This document shows positions 8,611 to 17,876 of a DNA stretch of 64,000 nt, in pieces. Positions within the stretch are counted from its first letter, which is position 1; every line of letters begins with the position of its first letter. The position numbers and the translations under genes were made by a program. A model generated the notes under the pieces. That model worked only from the letters and a program-made list of their open reading frames with translations, ran no database searches and was not told where the DNA came from. Source of the stretch: Thiobacillus sp. (GTDB lineage Bacteria; Pseudomonadota; Gammaproteobacteria; Burkholderiales; Thiobacillaceae); assembly GCF_018780105.1 (NCBI RefSeq), contig NZ_JADMKC010000012.1:21084-85083 (forward strand), given 5' to 3'.

Positions 8611-9309
8611 ATGGACTACGCTTTTCCGCCCGCACCCGTCGTCACGCTGGACGCCATGTCGAGCAACCCGTTTCCGGTGCGCCGGATTTTCTGCGTCGGG
8701 CAGAACTACCCCGACCATGCGCGCGAAATGGGCGCCGACCCCGGGCGCGATGAACCCTTTTTCTTCATGAAGCCGCCCGGCGCCATCCTGCACAACCAGC
8801 CGGTGTTTCCCTATCCGCCCGGCACCGCGGATCTGCAGCCCGAGGTGGAACTGGTGGTGGCGCTGCACAAGGGCGGCAAGAACATCCCGGTCGACCGCGT
8901 CGATTACGACTACGTGTTCGGCTATGCCGTGGGGCTCGACATGACGCGGCGCGACCTGCAACGCGCTGCCCGCGAAAAGGGCCGCCCCTGGGACATGGCC
9001 AAGGCGTTCGACCACTCGGCGCCGTGCAGTGCGATCACCCCGGAGTTTTATGCGGGCAACATCAGCCGCGGCAAGATCGAGCTCAAGGTGAATGGCGACA
9101 TCCGCCAGAGCGGCGATGTCGGCGACATGATCCTGAAGATTCCGCAGATGGTGCACACCCTGTCGACCCTGGTCGAACTGTTTCCTGGCGACCTGATCTT
9201 TACCGGCACCCCCGCCGGCGTGGGGCCGGTGGTGCCGGGCGATGTGATCGAAGCCACCGTCGCCGGGCTGGAGCCGCTGATCGTCACCATCGGCGAGCCT
9301 GCTCGATAA
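8611..9309 (+). CDS. Fumarylacetoacetate hydrolase family protein
   Basis: This 232-residue protein is of the usual length for single-domain FAH-family hydrolases/decarboxylases. CVGQNYPDHAREMG starts the fold; the metal-binding region DLQPEVELVVALHKGG and the distal glycine loop FTGTPAGVGPVVPGD are intact. Family members act on 2-oxo acids or acylpyruvates with Mg or Mn. The substrate is unknown. No aromatic catabolism genes are nearby, so a housekeeping acylpyruvase or oxaloacetate decarboxylase role is plausible. Confidence 0.9.
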   Translation: MDYAFPPAPVVTLDAMSSNPFPVRRIFCVGQNYPDHAREMGADPGRDEPFFFMKPPGAILHNQPVFPYPPGTADLQPEVELVVALHKGGKNIPVDRVDYDYVFGYAVGLDMTRRDLQRAAREKGRPWDMAKAFDHSAPCSAITPEFYAGNISRGKIELKVNGDIRQSGDVGDMILKIPQMVHTLSTLVELFPGDLIFTGTPAGVGPVVPGDVIEATVAGLEPLIVTIGEPAR

Positions 9310-9345
9310 CCCGAATTCAATCGTTCCAACCCCGGACCCATCGCC

Positions 9346-9780
9346 ATGAATACCCAGACCCTGTTCGACCGCAACCGCGTGATCCTGAGCCACTTCGACA
9401 GCTACAGCACCGCCCTGGTGTTTGCCCGCTACGGCGCGAGCATCCTGTCGTCCGCGCCGCTGCCCGAATCCGCCGCGCCGATGCCTGCGCCCGGCGACGA
9501 GGCCGAACACTATGATCCTGCAGCCGTGCTGGATGCCCTGGTGGTGCAGGCGGGGATCGAGGCTGCGCAATTGAAGCTCGACGACGAATTCAATGTCTGG
9601 ATGTCGAGCGACAGCGGCCCCATCCGCATACACCTGGTGCGCTTTACCACCCTGGACGCACCGCGCCAGGCGATCGAACCGCTCGGCGGCGTGTTCAAGC
9701 CGATCAGCGAAATGCGCGGCTTGCCCATGGTCGAACTGAACCTGATGCGGCAGGTTTTCGACCTCACCATGGGCGGCTGA
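9346..9780 (+). CDS. Hypothetical protein
   Basis: This 144-residue soluble protein is of unknown family. It begins with a polar helix, has an Ala/Pro-rich linker around residues 45-58, and contains the segment WMSSDSGPIRIHLVRFTTLD. It lies 46 bases before the Rieske ferredoxin and is co-oriented with it. No function is proposed. Confidence 0.7.
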   Translation: MNTQTLFDRNRVILSHFDSYSTALVFARYGASILSSAPLPESAAPMPAPGDEAEHYDPAAVLDALVVQAGIEAAQLKLDDEFNVWMSSDSGPIRIHLVRFTTLDAPRQAIEPLGGVFKPISEMRGLPMVELNLMRQVFDLTMGG

Positions 9781-9826
9781 GTCATGGCTTGTTTCGATGC
9801 TTGTTTCAATCTGCCGGGAGCCAGCC

Positions 9827-10141
9827 ATGGCCTTTGAAAACGTCTGCAAACAGAGTCTGCTCTACGAAGGAGAGCTGGTTCCCTGCAAGCTCGGCGATCA
9901 GGAAATCGTCATCATGTGGCCCGACGGCGGCCAGCCCAAAGCCTATGAAGCGCGCTGCCCGCATGAAGGCGTCTCGCTGGGACGCGGCGACTTCAACGGC
10001 CGCATCCTGTACTGCACCGCGCACGGCTGGGTCTTCGACGGCCACAGCGGAAAATGCCTGCAACCCACCGGCTGGGCGATGAAGGAATACCCCATGCGGA
10101 TCGAAAACGGCATGGTCCAAGTTGATACGGCGGGCGGCTGA
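9827..10141 (+). CDS. Rieske-type [2Fe-2S] ferredoxin
   Basis: A 104-residue soluble Rieske protein with both cluster-binding boxes: C44-x-H46 (CPHEGVSL) and C63-x2-H66 (CTAHGWVF), followed by the Pro-loop region. It is the size of small electron-transfer Rieske ferredoxins of dioxygenase systems, and no oxygenase genes are nearby. The ATG at 9827 with GGGAG upstream is preferred to the more distal start at 9797. It probably donates electrons to a partner in this cluster. Confidence 0.9.
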   Translation: MAFENVCKQSLLYEGELVPCKLGDQEIVIMWPDGGQPKAYEARCPHEGVSLGRGDFNGRILYCTAHGWVFDGHSGKCLQPTGWAMKEYPMRIENGMVQVDTAGG

Positions 10142-10158
10142 GGCACAGCAGCAACGGA

Positions 10159-11037
10159 ATGAACATGCCGTCCGAATACACCGCCCTGCCGCCGGAGTTC
10201 ATGCAGGCGCATCCCGCGCTGAGCCTGCTGCGCCTGGCGGCCCTGTCCGCCGGCCCCGAAGGCATACTGGACGACGACACCCTGGAACTGATGTTCGAAC
10301 AGGTCGAAACCGGCGCGCTGACGCTCATCGCCCCGAGCGACGTGTGGCCGGAACTGGTGCGCGGCCTGATGGCCAACACCCCCTCGAACATGTTTCGCGC
10401 CCTGTTTGCCAGCGGCGCCCTGGCCGAAGTGCTGCCCGAAGTGCTGGCCGTGTTCGGCGTGCCGCAAATCGCCGACAACCCGCCCGAGGTCGACATCGGC
10501 CAGCACCTGCTGCGCGTGCTCGACGAAGCGGCGCGCTGCAACGCGCCGCTGGCGGTACGCTTTGCCGCGATGGCGATGCACGTCGGCAAAGCGGACTCGC
10601 CGCCCGAACATCTGCCGGTTCACTACCGCCACGTCGAGCGCGGCCGTCCCCGCATCGAGGCGATGTGCGCGCGCTTCGGCGTGCCGGCGGACTGCCGCGA
10701 ACTGGCCCTGCTGGCGCTCGTCGAATGCGAGCGGATCCACCGCGTCGGCGAAGTGCGGGCCGGGCCGGTGGCCGCGCTACTGGAACGCATCGGCGCCTTC
10801 GACCGGCCGCAACGCTACGCGCAACTCATGACCCTGTGCGCATGCGATTACCGCGCCTACGGTGGACGCGCCGCACAGGCCTACCCCAAAGGCGTGTTGC
10901 TGGAGCGTGCCCTCAAAGCTTGCGCCGGCATCGATGCCGCCGCACCTGGCGCGAGCGCGGAAACGGCAGATGCCGTGCAGGAAGCCCGCGCCGCCGCCAT
11001 CGCCCTCGCGTTCCGCTCGGAACGCTGGTCGGGTTGA
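10159..11037 (+). CDS. CCA-adding-enzyme HD-domain homologue without nucleotidyltransferase head and with a lost HD pair
   Basis: This 292-residue protein resembles only the C-terminal half of bacterial CCA tRNA nucleotidyltransferase. Matching blocks are FASGALAEVLPEVLAVFGVP, PPEVDIGQHLLRVLDEAA, HYRHVERGRPRIEAMC and FDRPQRYAQL. The N-terminal catalytic head is absent. The HD metal pair (HDLGKG in the enzyme) reads MHVGKA here, residues 140-145, so phosphohydrolase activity is probably lost. It may keep RNA- or ligand-binding ability. It lies next to a Rieske ferredoxin and eight bases before the next gene. Confidence 0.8.
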   Translation: MNMPSEYTALPPEFMQAHPALSLLRLAALSAGPEGILDDDTLELMFEQVETGALTLIAPSDVWPELVRGLMANTPSNMFRALFASGALAEVLPEVLAVFGVPQIADNPPEVDIGQHLLRVLDEAARCNAPLAVRFAAMAMHVGKADSPPEHLPVHYRHVERGRPRIEAMCARFGVPADCRELALLALVECERIHRVGEVRAGPVAALLERIGAFDRPQRYAQLMTLCACDYRAYGGRAAQAYPKGVLLERALKACAGIDAAAPGASAETADAVQEARAAAIALAFRSERWSG

Positions 11038-11044
11038 GACAGCC

Positions 11045-11434
11045 ATGACGCAATCAACTACAGATGACCATCAGGCCGCACAACTTCATCCGGCCGCGCC
11101 ACTCCACCCAGCTGCGCTATGGGCCATACGCTCAGCATTCACCCCCGAACAGGTCGATTGCACCACCGCGGTGGTGCTCAAGATTCTCGACAACAAATGC
11201 AAGATGCTGCCCGGCGAAAAACTCGCCGTCATGGCCATCTACGATGTCGTCCGCCACCTTGCCGCGCCCCTGTTCGACGGCACCGTGCATGCCGCAATCA
11301 ACGCCGCGCGCCTGCAGCCCGAACCCACCGCACTCGAAGCCATCCACCCGCTGCGCGTGTACGCCGAAGCGGCCATCCCCAAGCCCGTCATGAAGGACTA
11401 CAAGGCTTTTCTGCGCGACGGCCTGTTCGGCTAG
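11045..11434 (+). CDS. Hypothetical protein
   Basis: This 129-residue protein has a polar, His/Ala-rich N-terminus and then a helical body (TPEQVDCTTAVVLKILDNKC). No membrane segment or known motif is seen. It begins eight bases after the HD-like gene and precedes the ankyrin gene by 34 bases. Function is unknown. Confidence 0.7.
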   Translation: MTQSTTDDHQAAQLHPAAPLHPAALWAIRSAFTPEQVDCTTAVVLKILDNKCKMLPGEKLAVMAIYDVVRHLAAPLFDGTVHAAINAARLQPEPTALEAIHPLRVYAEAAIPKPVMKDYKAFLRDGLFG

Positions 11435-11468
11435 CCGATGTACCGAAATTAAACGAGGAGTCCCAAGC

Positions 11469-11939
11469 ATGAACGACATCGCACTCAAGGCCTGGCTCGA
11501 AAACGAAGGCTTCCCCGCCACCGCCACCCTGCGGCAAAGCCTGCACGGCCGCATCGACGCCACCACCACGCCGCTGATGCACGCCGCAGGCCTGGGCCGC
11601 ATCGGCTATGTCGGCGAATTGCTGTCGCGCGGCGCAAACCCGCGCGAACTGAACGCCGACGGCAACGGCGCGCTGTGGTTTGCCTGCCAGGCCGGCAGCG
11701 CGCCCTGCGCCAACGCACTGATCAAGGCCGGCGCACCGCTCGACAGCCAGAACGCCAGCGGCGCCACCGCGCTCATCTACGCCGCATCGACCGGCCAGAC
11801 CGCACTCGTCCAGCTGCTGCTCGATGCCGGCGCCGACACCACACTGGCCACCCGCGACGGCACCACCGCACTCGACCTCGCCGCCAATCGCGGCTGCATC
11901 GACTTGCTGCGCAGTCGCCTGCATCTGCAGGCGGCATGA
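11469..11939 (+). CDS. Ankyrin-repeat protein
   Basis: The 156-residue protein consists of about three to four ankyrin repeats. Recognisable blocks are TTPLMHAAGLGRIGYVGELL, ADGNGALWFACQAGSAPCA, SGATALIYAASTGQTALVQL and DGTTALDLAANRGCIDLL. There is no signal peptide, so it is a cytoplasmic protein-binding scaffold. AACGAGGAG precedes the ATG. Ankyrin proteins occur in several nif neighbourhoods, but a nif role here is inference. Confidence 0.88.
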   Translation: MNDIALKAWLENEGFPATATLRQSLHGRIDATTTPLMHAAGLGRIGYVGELLSRGANPRELNADGNGALWFACQAGSAPCANALIKAGAPLDSQNASGATALIYAASTGQTALVQLLLDAGADTTLATRDGTTALDLAANRGCIDLLRSRLHLQAA

Positions 11940-12076
11940 GCCGCGCGCGGGCGCGGCATCAGGACGAAGACGGCTTACGCTCAACCGCCCGCATGTTTGC
12001 TGAAGCGCATCCGGCCGATGCGCAGCAAGAGCCGGAAGACTTGGCAACGAGCCCGCGTCGGACGTAGCCTCGCGCA

Positions 12077-12406
12077 ATGAAAACCTACATCCCCGAGCTC
12101 AGCGAACAGCGCATGATCAAGCGCGCCCCGAATCGGCCGATCGATTTCGGGACGGATCGCGACTACATTTTTTCCTGCCTGCAGGACATCGAGCACAGTT
12201 TTGAATTGCAGGGATTTCCCGGTCTCGCCCCGGAACAGATTCCGGCGCGCGCCCTCATCAGGCAGTTCATCGTCTGGTGGCGCACCCTTGAGCCTGCCAA
12301 TGCGAATCAGCAGACGGCCTACGCCCGTTTACCGGGCACCATCCGGCTCATCGATACCATCTCCAGTTGGTGGGCGGAGCAGGGCGGCAAAATGCAAGGG
12401 GATTGA
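12077..12406 (+). CDS. Hypothetical protein
   Basis: This 109-residue soluble protein is rich in aromatic residues near the C-terminus (FIVWWRTLEP, TISSWWAEQ). No ribosome site is obvious at the ATG. The family is not recognised. It is the last gene before the accessory region. Confidence 0.65.
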   Translation: MKTYIPELSEQRMIKRAPNRPIDFGTDRDYIFSCLQDIEHSFELQGFPGLAPEQIPARALIRQFIVWWRTLEPANANQQTAYARLPGTIRLIDTISSWWAEQGGKMQGD

Positions 12407-12628
12407 GGCCGGTAAAGTTGCGATGGTTGTTGGGTTGTCCGTGCGATGGCTGATGATTTTGGATGTTCACCAACCCAGGTAGACGACTGTTTACTATGAC
12501 TTAAACGGCCGCCAGAGCGGGCATCGCGATGGGCTGGTGTTCGGCCAAATCAGACGCACGAGCTTGAGGCTCACGGACGTCTAGTACACTGGTGTCAGTC
12601 CACCATTTTTTATGGCTAAAAATATCTC

Positions 12629-13876
12629 ATGCCAAGAATCAATCCCTTCAGGCCGAATAGCCCTGTGCCAACTGCCATGTTCGCTGGCCGGTATGACGAG
12701 ATTCTTGCTCTGGAAAAAGGGCTCTTCCAAACCAAGCACAATCAGCCTTGCAATTTCATGATCACAGGTGATCGTGGCATTGGGAAGTCGTCACTTCTGT
12801 TCTATTTGAAGCACGTTTCAAATGGAAACATTGAGTGTATTGAGCACGGCAATTTCGACTTCGTATCGATCAGTGTTCCGGTTTCAGACAAGCTCGACAT
12901 AGTCACACTGCTCAAGCTTATCGAGCGAAACATTACACGTGAGCTTGGGAAGATTGAGGCTGTCCGAAGCTTCCTCTCCGAGACTTGGTCATTCGTCCAA
13001 CGCCTTCGGGTGATGGACTCTGGCATTAGCGCAGCAGAACAAGACTCCGAGGTCGAACTGCAATTAGACAACTTCGCTTACTCACTTGCGGAAACGTGTA
13101 AGCGTGTAGTTAACCCTGAGCGGGGTGAGAAAAAGAAGGATGGCATTCTGTTTCTTTTCGACGAGTGCGACAACGCAACTCCGGCGCTACGGATTGGGCA
13201 CTTCTTCAAAACAATTACTGAGGCGTTACAGAGACATGGGTGCGATAACGTCATGTTCATCCTTGCCGGCCTTCCGGATACTCCTGAAAAGCTGTCCAAG
13301 TCTCACGAATCTTCTGTCCGCATTTTTACGCATATAAAGATTGAAGAACTTGGTGCAGCTGATAGGGAGTACGTTATTGATAAGGGCTTAGAAGAGGGGA
13401 ATAGAATCAACTCAGAGCAGACAACGATCACAGGGAATGCTCGAAATATGATCTCTATGCTCTCTGAAGGTTATCCGCACTTCATACAGCAATTTGCCTA
13501 CTCTGCGTTCGACGTTAATGCCGATGGGGAAATTTCAGACGAAGACGTCTTGGATGCTGCATTCAAGACGGGGGGAGCAATTGATGCTATTGGCAGTCGC
13601 TACTACGAGAATGCTTTCTACGATCGGATTAAATCCGATGAGTACCGGCAAGTTCTGGCGATCATGGCCGAGAAAATGAACGCTTGGGTAACCAAAGCGG
13701 AGATCCGAGAAAAGTTCACAGGCGATGAAACCACACTCTCCAATGCATTACAGGCGCTCACTTCGCGCAAAATCATTCTCAAGAATTCCTCAAGGATTGG
13801 GGAGTATCGGCTTCAACAACGTGGCTTTGCAATTTGGATAAAACTTTTCGGCGACCGCAAGAAAGCTCAAATGTAA
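12629..13876 (+). CDS. Stand-alone AAA/ORC-like ATPase with C-terminal winged helix, probably transferred
   Basis: A 415-residue P-loop ATPase: Walker A GDRGIGKSSLL near residues 47-57, Walker B ILFLFDECDNA near 172-182, then an ORC/STAND-like lid region. The last 80 residues look like a winged-helix domain (TKAEIREKFTGDETTLSNAL). The reading frame is visibly richer in A and T than its neighbours and is flanked by about 220 and 280 bases without genes. It is therefore likely horizontally acquired. Related proteins occur as single genes in defence or mobile contexts, but no partner is seen here. Confidence 0.8.
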   Translation: MPRINPFRPNSPVPTAMFAGRYDEILALEKGLFQTKHNQPCNFMITGDRGIGKSSLLFYLKHVSNGNIECIEHGNFDFVSISVPVSDKLDIVTLLKLIERNITRELGKIEAVRSFLSETWSFVQRLRVMDSGISAAEQDSEVELQLDNFAYSLAETCKRVVNPERGEKKKDGILFLFDECDNATPALRIGHFFKTITEALQRHGCDNVMFILAGLPDTPEKLSKSHESSVRIFTHIKIEELGAADREYVIDKGLEEGNRINSEQTTITGNARNMISMLSEGYPHFIQQFAYSAFDVNADGEISDEDVLDAAFKTGGAIDAIGSRYYENAFYDRIKSDEYRQVLAIMAEKMNAWVTKAEIREKFTGDETTLSNALQALTSRKIILKNSSRIGEYRLQQRGFAIWIKLFGDRKKAQM

Positions 13877-14158
13877 TTCAGAGCCATCCCAGAACAGGCG
13901 TATCTGAAAAGCATCAACAACAGGGGACAGGCTACGGTTTCTGGATACGATGGACACTCGTAAGAGCCAAATATCCTGATCAGTCATGGCGAATCAATTG
14001 ACCGTCACTTGCTGGCCGGTTCAAGGACAGCAAAAGCATGAAGGTTTGGACGCTGGTAGCATCAAATGCCTGCAGCCAACCCATGGAACCATTGTGCCGC
14101 GCCGGCAACTTTCACGTTACGAATCAAACCCAGCGCCGCTGAACCCTAGGCCCCACCA

Positions 14159-14635
14159 ATGAATCTCGCCTACGCCCAAACCCTCCGCACGCTTCTGCAA
14201 ACCCAACAGGTGGCGGCCCTTGGCACGCTGCACAACGGGCTGCCGTATGTGTCCATGGTGCCCTTCGCCATGCTTCCCGGCGGCTCGGGTTTCGTCATTC
14301 ATGTCAGCCAGCTCGCGGCGCACACCCGGGACATGCTGTTGAGCCCGCACGTGAGTCTGCTGGTCGTCGCGCCACCGACGCCGGATGTGCCGGTTCAGGC
14401 ATTGGCCCGGATCACGGTGCAAGGCCGGGCGGTGCAATACGCCGACGCGACCGAAGGCCAGGCCGAGGCCAAGGCCGCCTACCTGGCCCGCTTTCCCCAG
14501 AGCGCGGAGTTGTTCGGCTTTGCCGACTTTTCCTTGTTCGCCATATGGCCTGAGTCGATCCGCTTCGTCGGCGGCTTTGCCCAGGCCACGACGCTTTCGC
14601 CGGAGACGCTTGTCGAAGTGCTGGGCGAAGGCTGA
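14159..14635 (+). CDS. Pyridoxamine 5'-phosphate oxidase-like FMN-binding protein (HugZ-like)
   Basis: The 158-residue split-barrel protein contains QVAALGTLHNGLPYVSMVPF at the start of the barrel and HVSQLAAHTRDML, the pattern of PNPOx/HugZ-like flavin proteins. C-terminally it has LFAIWPESIRFVGGFAQA, as in HugZ-like haem-utilisation proteins. It probably binds FMN or haem; the specific reaction is unknown. Confidence 0.82.
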   Translation: MNLAYAQTLRTLLQTQQVAALGTLHNGLPYVSMVPFAMLPGGSGFVIHVSQLAAHTRDMLLSPHVSLLVVAPPTPDVPVQALARITVQGRAVQYADATEGQAEAKAAYLARFPQSAELFGFADFSLFAIWPESIRFVGGFAQATTLSPETLVEVLGEG

Positions 14636-14872
14636 GGCCCCTGTTTCGTTTGTCTTTTTGGGCCGCACTCTGCGTGCCTAAAACACGTCAACTGTTGGGT
14701 GCTGCGCGTACGCTTGCGGTGACGGGTAACTGCAAATTCAAGGCTGAATCAGGCGCATCAATACAGGGGATGCGTGGGGGCGAATTCCCCCTTGACTGGT
14801 ACTCAACCGGGTCTATACAGCCGTATGGTCAGCGACCGCTGAAGATTACAACATCACTAAGGAGGGGTAATC

Positions 14873-15532
14873 ATGGCGAACTTGAATACCGATCAATACC
14901 TGGAAAACAACAAGCGATATGCAAGTGGTGAGGCGGTGCATAAACCGGTTTATCCGGGCAAGCAGCCCATCCAGCCATCCCGGCATGTTGCCGTTGTGGC
15001 CTGCATGGATGCCCGGCTTGATGTCGAGGATCTTCTCGGCCTGCAGACTGGCGAGGCGCACGTCATTCGCAATGCCGGCGGTGTCGTAACGGACGACGCC
15101 ATTCGGTGCCTGATCATTTCCCATCACCTGCTGAACACGAACGAGATCATCCTCATTCACCACACGCGTTGCGGCATGCTCGCTTTCACGGATGACTTGC
15201 TCAAAGCCGGGCTGGAGGGAGACGCGGCGGCCGAGAAATTGCTGGGCCAGGCAACGGGCCGTGCATTCACGAAAACGGGAAAATCGTCGTCGTCTCCTGT
15301 GGCTTTCCATGCATTTCGCGGGCAGCTTCAACCGCTGGACGCACCACGCGATGCCCAAAGCATGGAGCGACTGGAATGGGATGTGCGCAGGGGCATGTCA
15401 ACGATCATGAACCACCCCTGGATCCCCACCAGCGGTCCCGATGCAATCACGGTGCGTGGATTTATCTACGACGTGGACACCGGAAAACTCGAAGAAGTCA
15501 CGTATCCCGGGCCGATGGGTTCGATCGGCTGA
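14873..15532 (+). CDS. Beta-class carbonic anhydrase
   Basis: The protein has 219 residues. Zinc ligands of a beta-CA are present: C44 with the D46/R48 dyad in CMDARLD, and H97 and C100 in IHHTRCGM. It interconverts CO2 and bicarbonate in the cytoplasm. AAGGAGGGG precedes the ATG. The central insert of about 60 residues and the acidic C-terminus resemble the type with a short form of the fold. It stands alone, 117 bases before ppk2. Confidence 0.9.
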   Translation: MANLNTDQYLENNKRYASGEAVHKPVYPGKQPIQPSRHVAVVACMDARLDVEDLLGLQTGEAHVIRNAGGVVTDDAIRCLIISHHLLNTNEIILIHHTRCGMLAFTDDLLKAGLEGDAAAEKLLGQATGRAFTKTGKSSSSPVAFHAFRGQLQPLDAPRDAQSMERLEWDVRRGMSTIMNHPWIPTSGPDAITVRGFIYDVDTGKLEEVTYPGPMGSIG

Positions 15533-15649
15533 ACGGTTGCTGTAGTGGCACGTTTTCCTGGAAGCCGAATACGGCAGTCGGGTATGCCTTGAGTTGGCCG
15601 GCCTCAGGTGAGAGCATTTGCCGGAAGCAGAGAGGTGGATGATGTCCGT

Positions 15650-16537
15650 ATGAAAATCGATTCAAAGGATTACCGGGTACAGGAAGGCGAAACGGTCGAG
15701 CTCAAGAAATGGCCGACGCGGGTGAAGCCCGTTTATGAATCGAAGGAGCAGTATCAGGAACTCCTCGCAGAACAGGTTGCAGAACTGAGTGAACTGCAAC
15801 AACTTCTGTACGCATCCAACAACTATTCGGTGCTGCTGATTTTTCAGGCCATGGACGCCGCCGGCAAGGATGGCGCCATCAAGCACGTGATGTCCGGCAT
15901 CAATCCCCAGGGTTGCCAGGTGTTCAGTTTCCAGCATCCGAGCCCTGCGGAACTGGACCACGATTTTCTGTGGCGCGCCGCCCAGCGTTTTCCGGAACGC
16001 GGCCGCATCGGCATCTTCAACCGGTCGTATTACGAGGAGGTGTTGATCGTCCGGGTGCATCCGGAAATTCTCCACAGTCAGGGGCTTCCGGATGGCTTGC
16101 ACGACGAGAAAACGATCTGGCAGGAACGATATCGTTCCATCGTGGACATGGAGAGTCATCTCCATCGTAATGGCACGCAGATCATCAAATTCTTTCTGCA
16201 TCTTTCGGAAGACGAGCAACGCAAACGCTTCCTCGCCCGCATCGACGACCCCGAAAAAAACTGGAAATTCAGCATTGCCGACATCGAAGAGCGGAAATTC
16301 TGGAAAGAGTACATGCAGGCCTATGAGGCGTGCCTGAGCGCAACGAGTACCAAAAATGCGCCCTGGTATGTGGTGCCCGCCGACGACAAGGGCAACGCCC
16401 GGCTGATCATTTCCCGAATCATTCTGGATACGTTCAAGGCGCTGAAAATGAGCTATCCGGAAACCGACGAAAAGCACCGGCAGGAATTGCTCGCGATTCG
16501 TGATCAGCTGATGAAGGAGGGGCCAGGCAGCAGCTAA
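15650..16537 (+). CDS. ppk2: Polyphosphate kinase 2 family protein
   Basis: A 295-residue single-domain PPK2, which transfers phosphate between polyphosphate and nucleoside mono- or diphosphates. Walker [20 protein letters not shown] and Walker [16 protein letters not shown] with the lid arginines are intact. Size and motifs suit the PPK2 class I/III group; which nucleotide it uses cannot be told. The ATG at 15650 is chosen as the first start before the conserved region. Confidence 0.9.
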   Translation: MKIDSKDYRVQEGETVELKKWPTRVKPVYESKEQYQELLAEQVAELSELQQLLYASNNYSVLLIFQAMDAAGKDGAIKHVMSGINPQGCQVFSFQHPSPAELDHDFLWRAAQRFPERGRIGIFNRSYYEEVLIVRVHPEILHSQGLPDGLHDEKTIWQERYRSIVDMESHLHRNGTQIIKFFLHLSEDEQRKRFLARIDDPEKNWKFSIADIEERKFWKEYMQAYEACLSATSTKNAPWYVVPADDKGNARLIISRIILDTFKALKMSYPETDEKHRQELLAIRDQLMKEGPGSS

Positions 16538-16559
16538 GCGCTGACACGCTCGGAGTGCC

Positions 16560-16614
16560 GTTGGGAGTCAGTTCAGCTCCGCAGTGTTTTTATTGCGAAG
16601 CTGACGCTTTAGTT
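16560..16614 (+). repeat. Hairpin repeat, copy 1 of 3
   Basis: The unit begins GTTGGGA, has a hairpin whose right arm is TTGCGAAGCTGAC, and ends GCTTTAGTT. Copies 2 and 3 are at 18376-18425 and 19427-19476. The left arm of copy 1 carries a five-base insertion. Confidence 0.6.
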
Positions 16615-16814
16615 TTCATTGGTTTTTCGAGGCAGCGAAAACGGTCTGTTCACCATCCCGAACAAGACATTTCGCCGGTAGTTGGGCATCCCGATCAAGC
16701 GCATAATTCGCCAGCCGCCGGTCTCTTTTTTCATAACGTAATATGGAGACAGATAAATAAAGTATCCGATATAAATCATCAAGATAAAAAATTATGACGT
16801 CCGTCTCTATATTG

Positions 16815-16856
16815 ATAAATGTCCGGACCCATGGGTCTCTTGAATAACTGTTAGGG
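16815..16856 (+). other. attC-like right half-site before cassette 1
   Basis: The block ATAAATGTCCGGA-Y-CCATGGGTCTC and TTGAATAACT followed by the core GTTAGGG (16850-16856) is nearly identical to the right end of the attC-like site at 18352-18476. The core TTAGGG is the reverse complement of the CCCTAAC at 17450, as expected for the two ends of a single cassette. Confidence 0.6.
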
Positions 16857-16858
16857 TT

Positions 16859-17455
16859 ATGAAGCACCTCATCGTTTTGCTGGTCATCTTGGCAACATCT
16901 TGTAGCAGCGCATTCGCGTGTGGCTCCAATGACGCGATTTGTGAGCTCATGCATCAAGTCGAATCTGGCTCGACTCCCTTGGCACTTGAAAGGGTGGAAG
17001 CTCTTGCAAAGACAGGGAGTCTGAAAGCGCAATTGATGCTTGGCTTACTCTACGCTGCCGGTAAGGGTGTGCCGCAAGACGATGCCAAAGCTTTGCCGTG
17101 GTTACTTCAAGCTGCGCATTCTGGAAATCCCACAGCACAATCATTAGTGGGAGGTTTCTACGCAGCTGGTCGAGCCGGCCCCATTGATCTCGTTGAGGCA
17201 AAGAAATGGTATGAACTCGCCGCTATCGCTGGCGACCCTGGCGCTCAATTAATGCTCGGAATTAGCTACGCCCGTGGCCAAGGTAGTCCTCTCAATTACT
17301 CAGCTGCCTATCTATGGTTTTCACTCGCGTCGCTGGGCGGCGAGTCCGATTCTGAAAAATATCGAGATATGGCACGCCTACACCTATCGCCGTCTGAGCG
17401 CGAAGCGGTTGAAGAAAAGGTAAAAACGTGGAAGCCTGTTCGTCGTGAGCCCTAA
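16859..17455 (+). CDS. Sel1-repeat protein in cassette 1, exported
   Basis: The 198-residue protein starts three bases after the core GTTAGGG. It has a signal peptide (MKHLIVLLVILATSCSSAFA) and then about three Sel1-like (SLR) repeats with the pattern LGLLYAAGKGVPQDDAKALPW and AAIAGDPGAQLMLGISYARG. It is periplasmic, probably a protein-protein scaffold. The stop codon TAA is embedded in CCCTAAC of the following attC-like site, which is typical of gene cassettes. Confidence 0.85.
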   Translation: MKHLIVLLVILATSCSSAFACGSNDAICELMHQVESGSTPLALERVEALAKTGSLKAQLMLGLLYAAGKGVPQDDAKALPWLLQAAHSGNPTAQSLVGGFYAAGRAGPIDLVEAKKWYELAAIAGDPGAQLMLGISYARGQGSPLNYSAAYLWFSLASLGGESDSEKYRDMARLHLSPSEREAVEEKVKTWKPVRREP

Positions 17456-17516
17456 CCCGGCGCTCAACCTCGCTCCCTTCGGCCGCTGGTCGGCGCTAAA
17501 GCGCCGCCGGTTAGCT
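17450..17516 (+). other. attC-like site 1
   Basis: The inverse core CCCTAAC (17450-17456) and core GTTAGCT (17510-17516) flank an imperfect long stem (CTAACC-CGGCGCT against AGCGCCG-CCGGTTAG). Size, bulges and heptamers fit an integron attC site of about 67 bases. Confidence 0.7.
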
Positions 17517-17537
17517 CTACGTAAGGCTGCTAGAGAA

Positions 17538-17876
17538 ATGAAGCATAGTGTCATTGGTCTGATATTTGTTATGAATCTCTGGTCGGCACACAGCGCCGCA
17601 CAAGAGCCATCAATTTTTTACTCAGCCATGGCTAACGACATTGGGATCGCACGTTTATACGTGACTAGCGGCGAACCAGTTAATGTGCGCGATAAATCTG
17701 GACGTACGCCTCTAATGTTGGCTGCGGAGCATGGAAACACAAAGGTTCTTGAATATCTGCTCTCGGTTGGCGCCGATCCAAACCTAACAACCGACAACGG
17801 TTTGCGCGCTCTCGATTTCACCCGCAGCTCAGAGATCAAACGCATTCTCACCCACACGAATGGAAGCAAGAATTAA
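17538..17876 (+). CDS. Short ankyrin-repeat protein in cassette 2, exported
   Basis: A 112-residue product begins 28 bases after the cassette core. A signal-like start (MKHSVIGLIFVMNLWSAHSA) precedes one complete and one partial ankyrin repeat (SGRTPLMLAAEHGNTKVLEY and GADPNLTTDNGLRALDF). It is probably periplasmic. It is flanked by attC-like sites on both sides. Confidence 0.8.
   Translation: MKHSVIGLIFVMNLWSAHSAAQEPSIFYSAMANDIGIARLYVTSGEPVNVRDKSGRTPLMLAAEHGNTKVLEYLLSVGADPNLTTDNGLRALDFTRSSEIKRILTHTNGSKN

Larger units (their letters stand above)
16538..16858. other. Gene-free stretch leading into the cassette array
   Basis: No convincing gene is present. It holds a GTTGGGA core-like heptamer at 16560, an imperfect hairpin element (16560-16614) that recurs at 18376 and 19427, and near its end the half-site at 16815-16856. 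The composition is lower in GC than the flanks. This stretch may be the decayed left end of the integron-like array. Confidence 0.6.

Noticed and set aside
9788..9803. Possible sigma-54 box before the Rieske gene
   Set aside because: TGGC and TGC are present but the spacing is one base too long and no NifA UAS is nearby.
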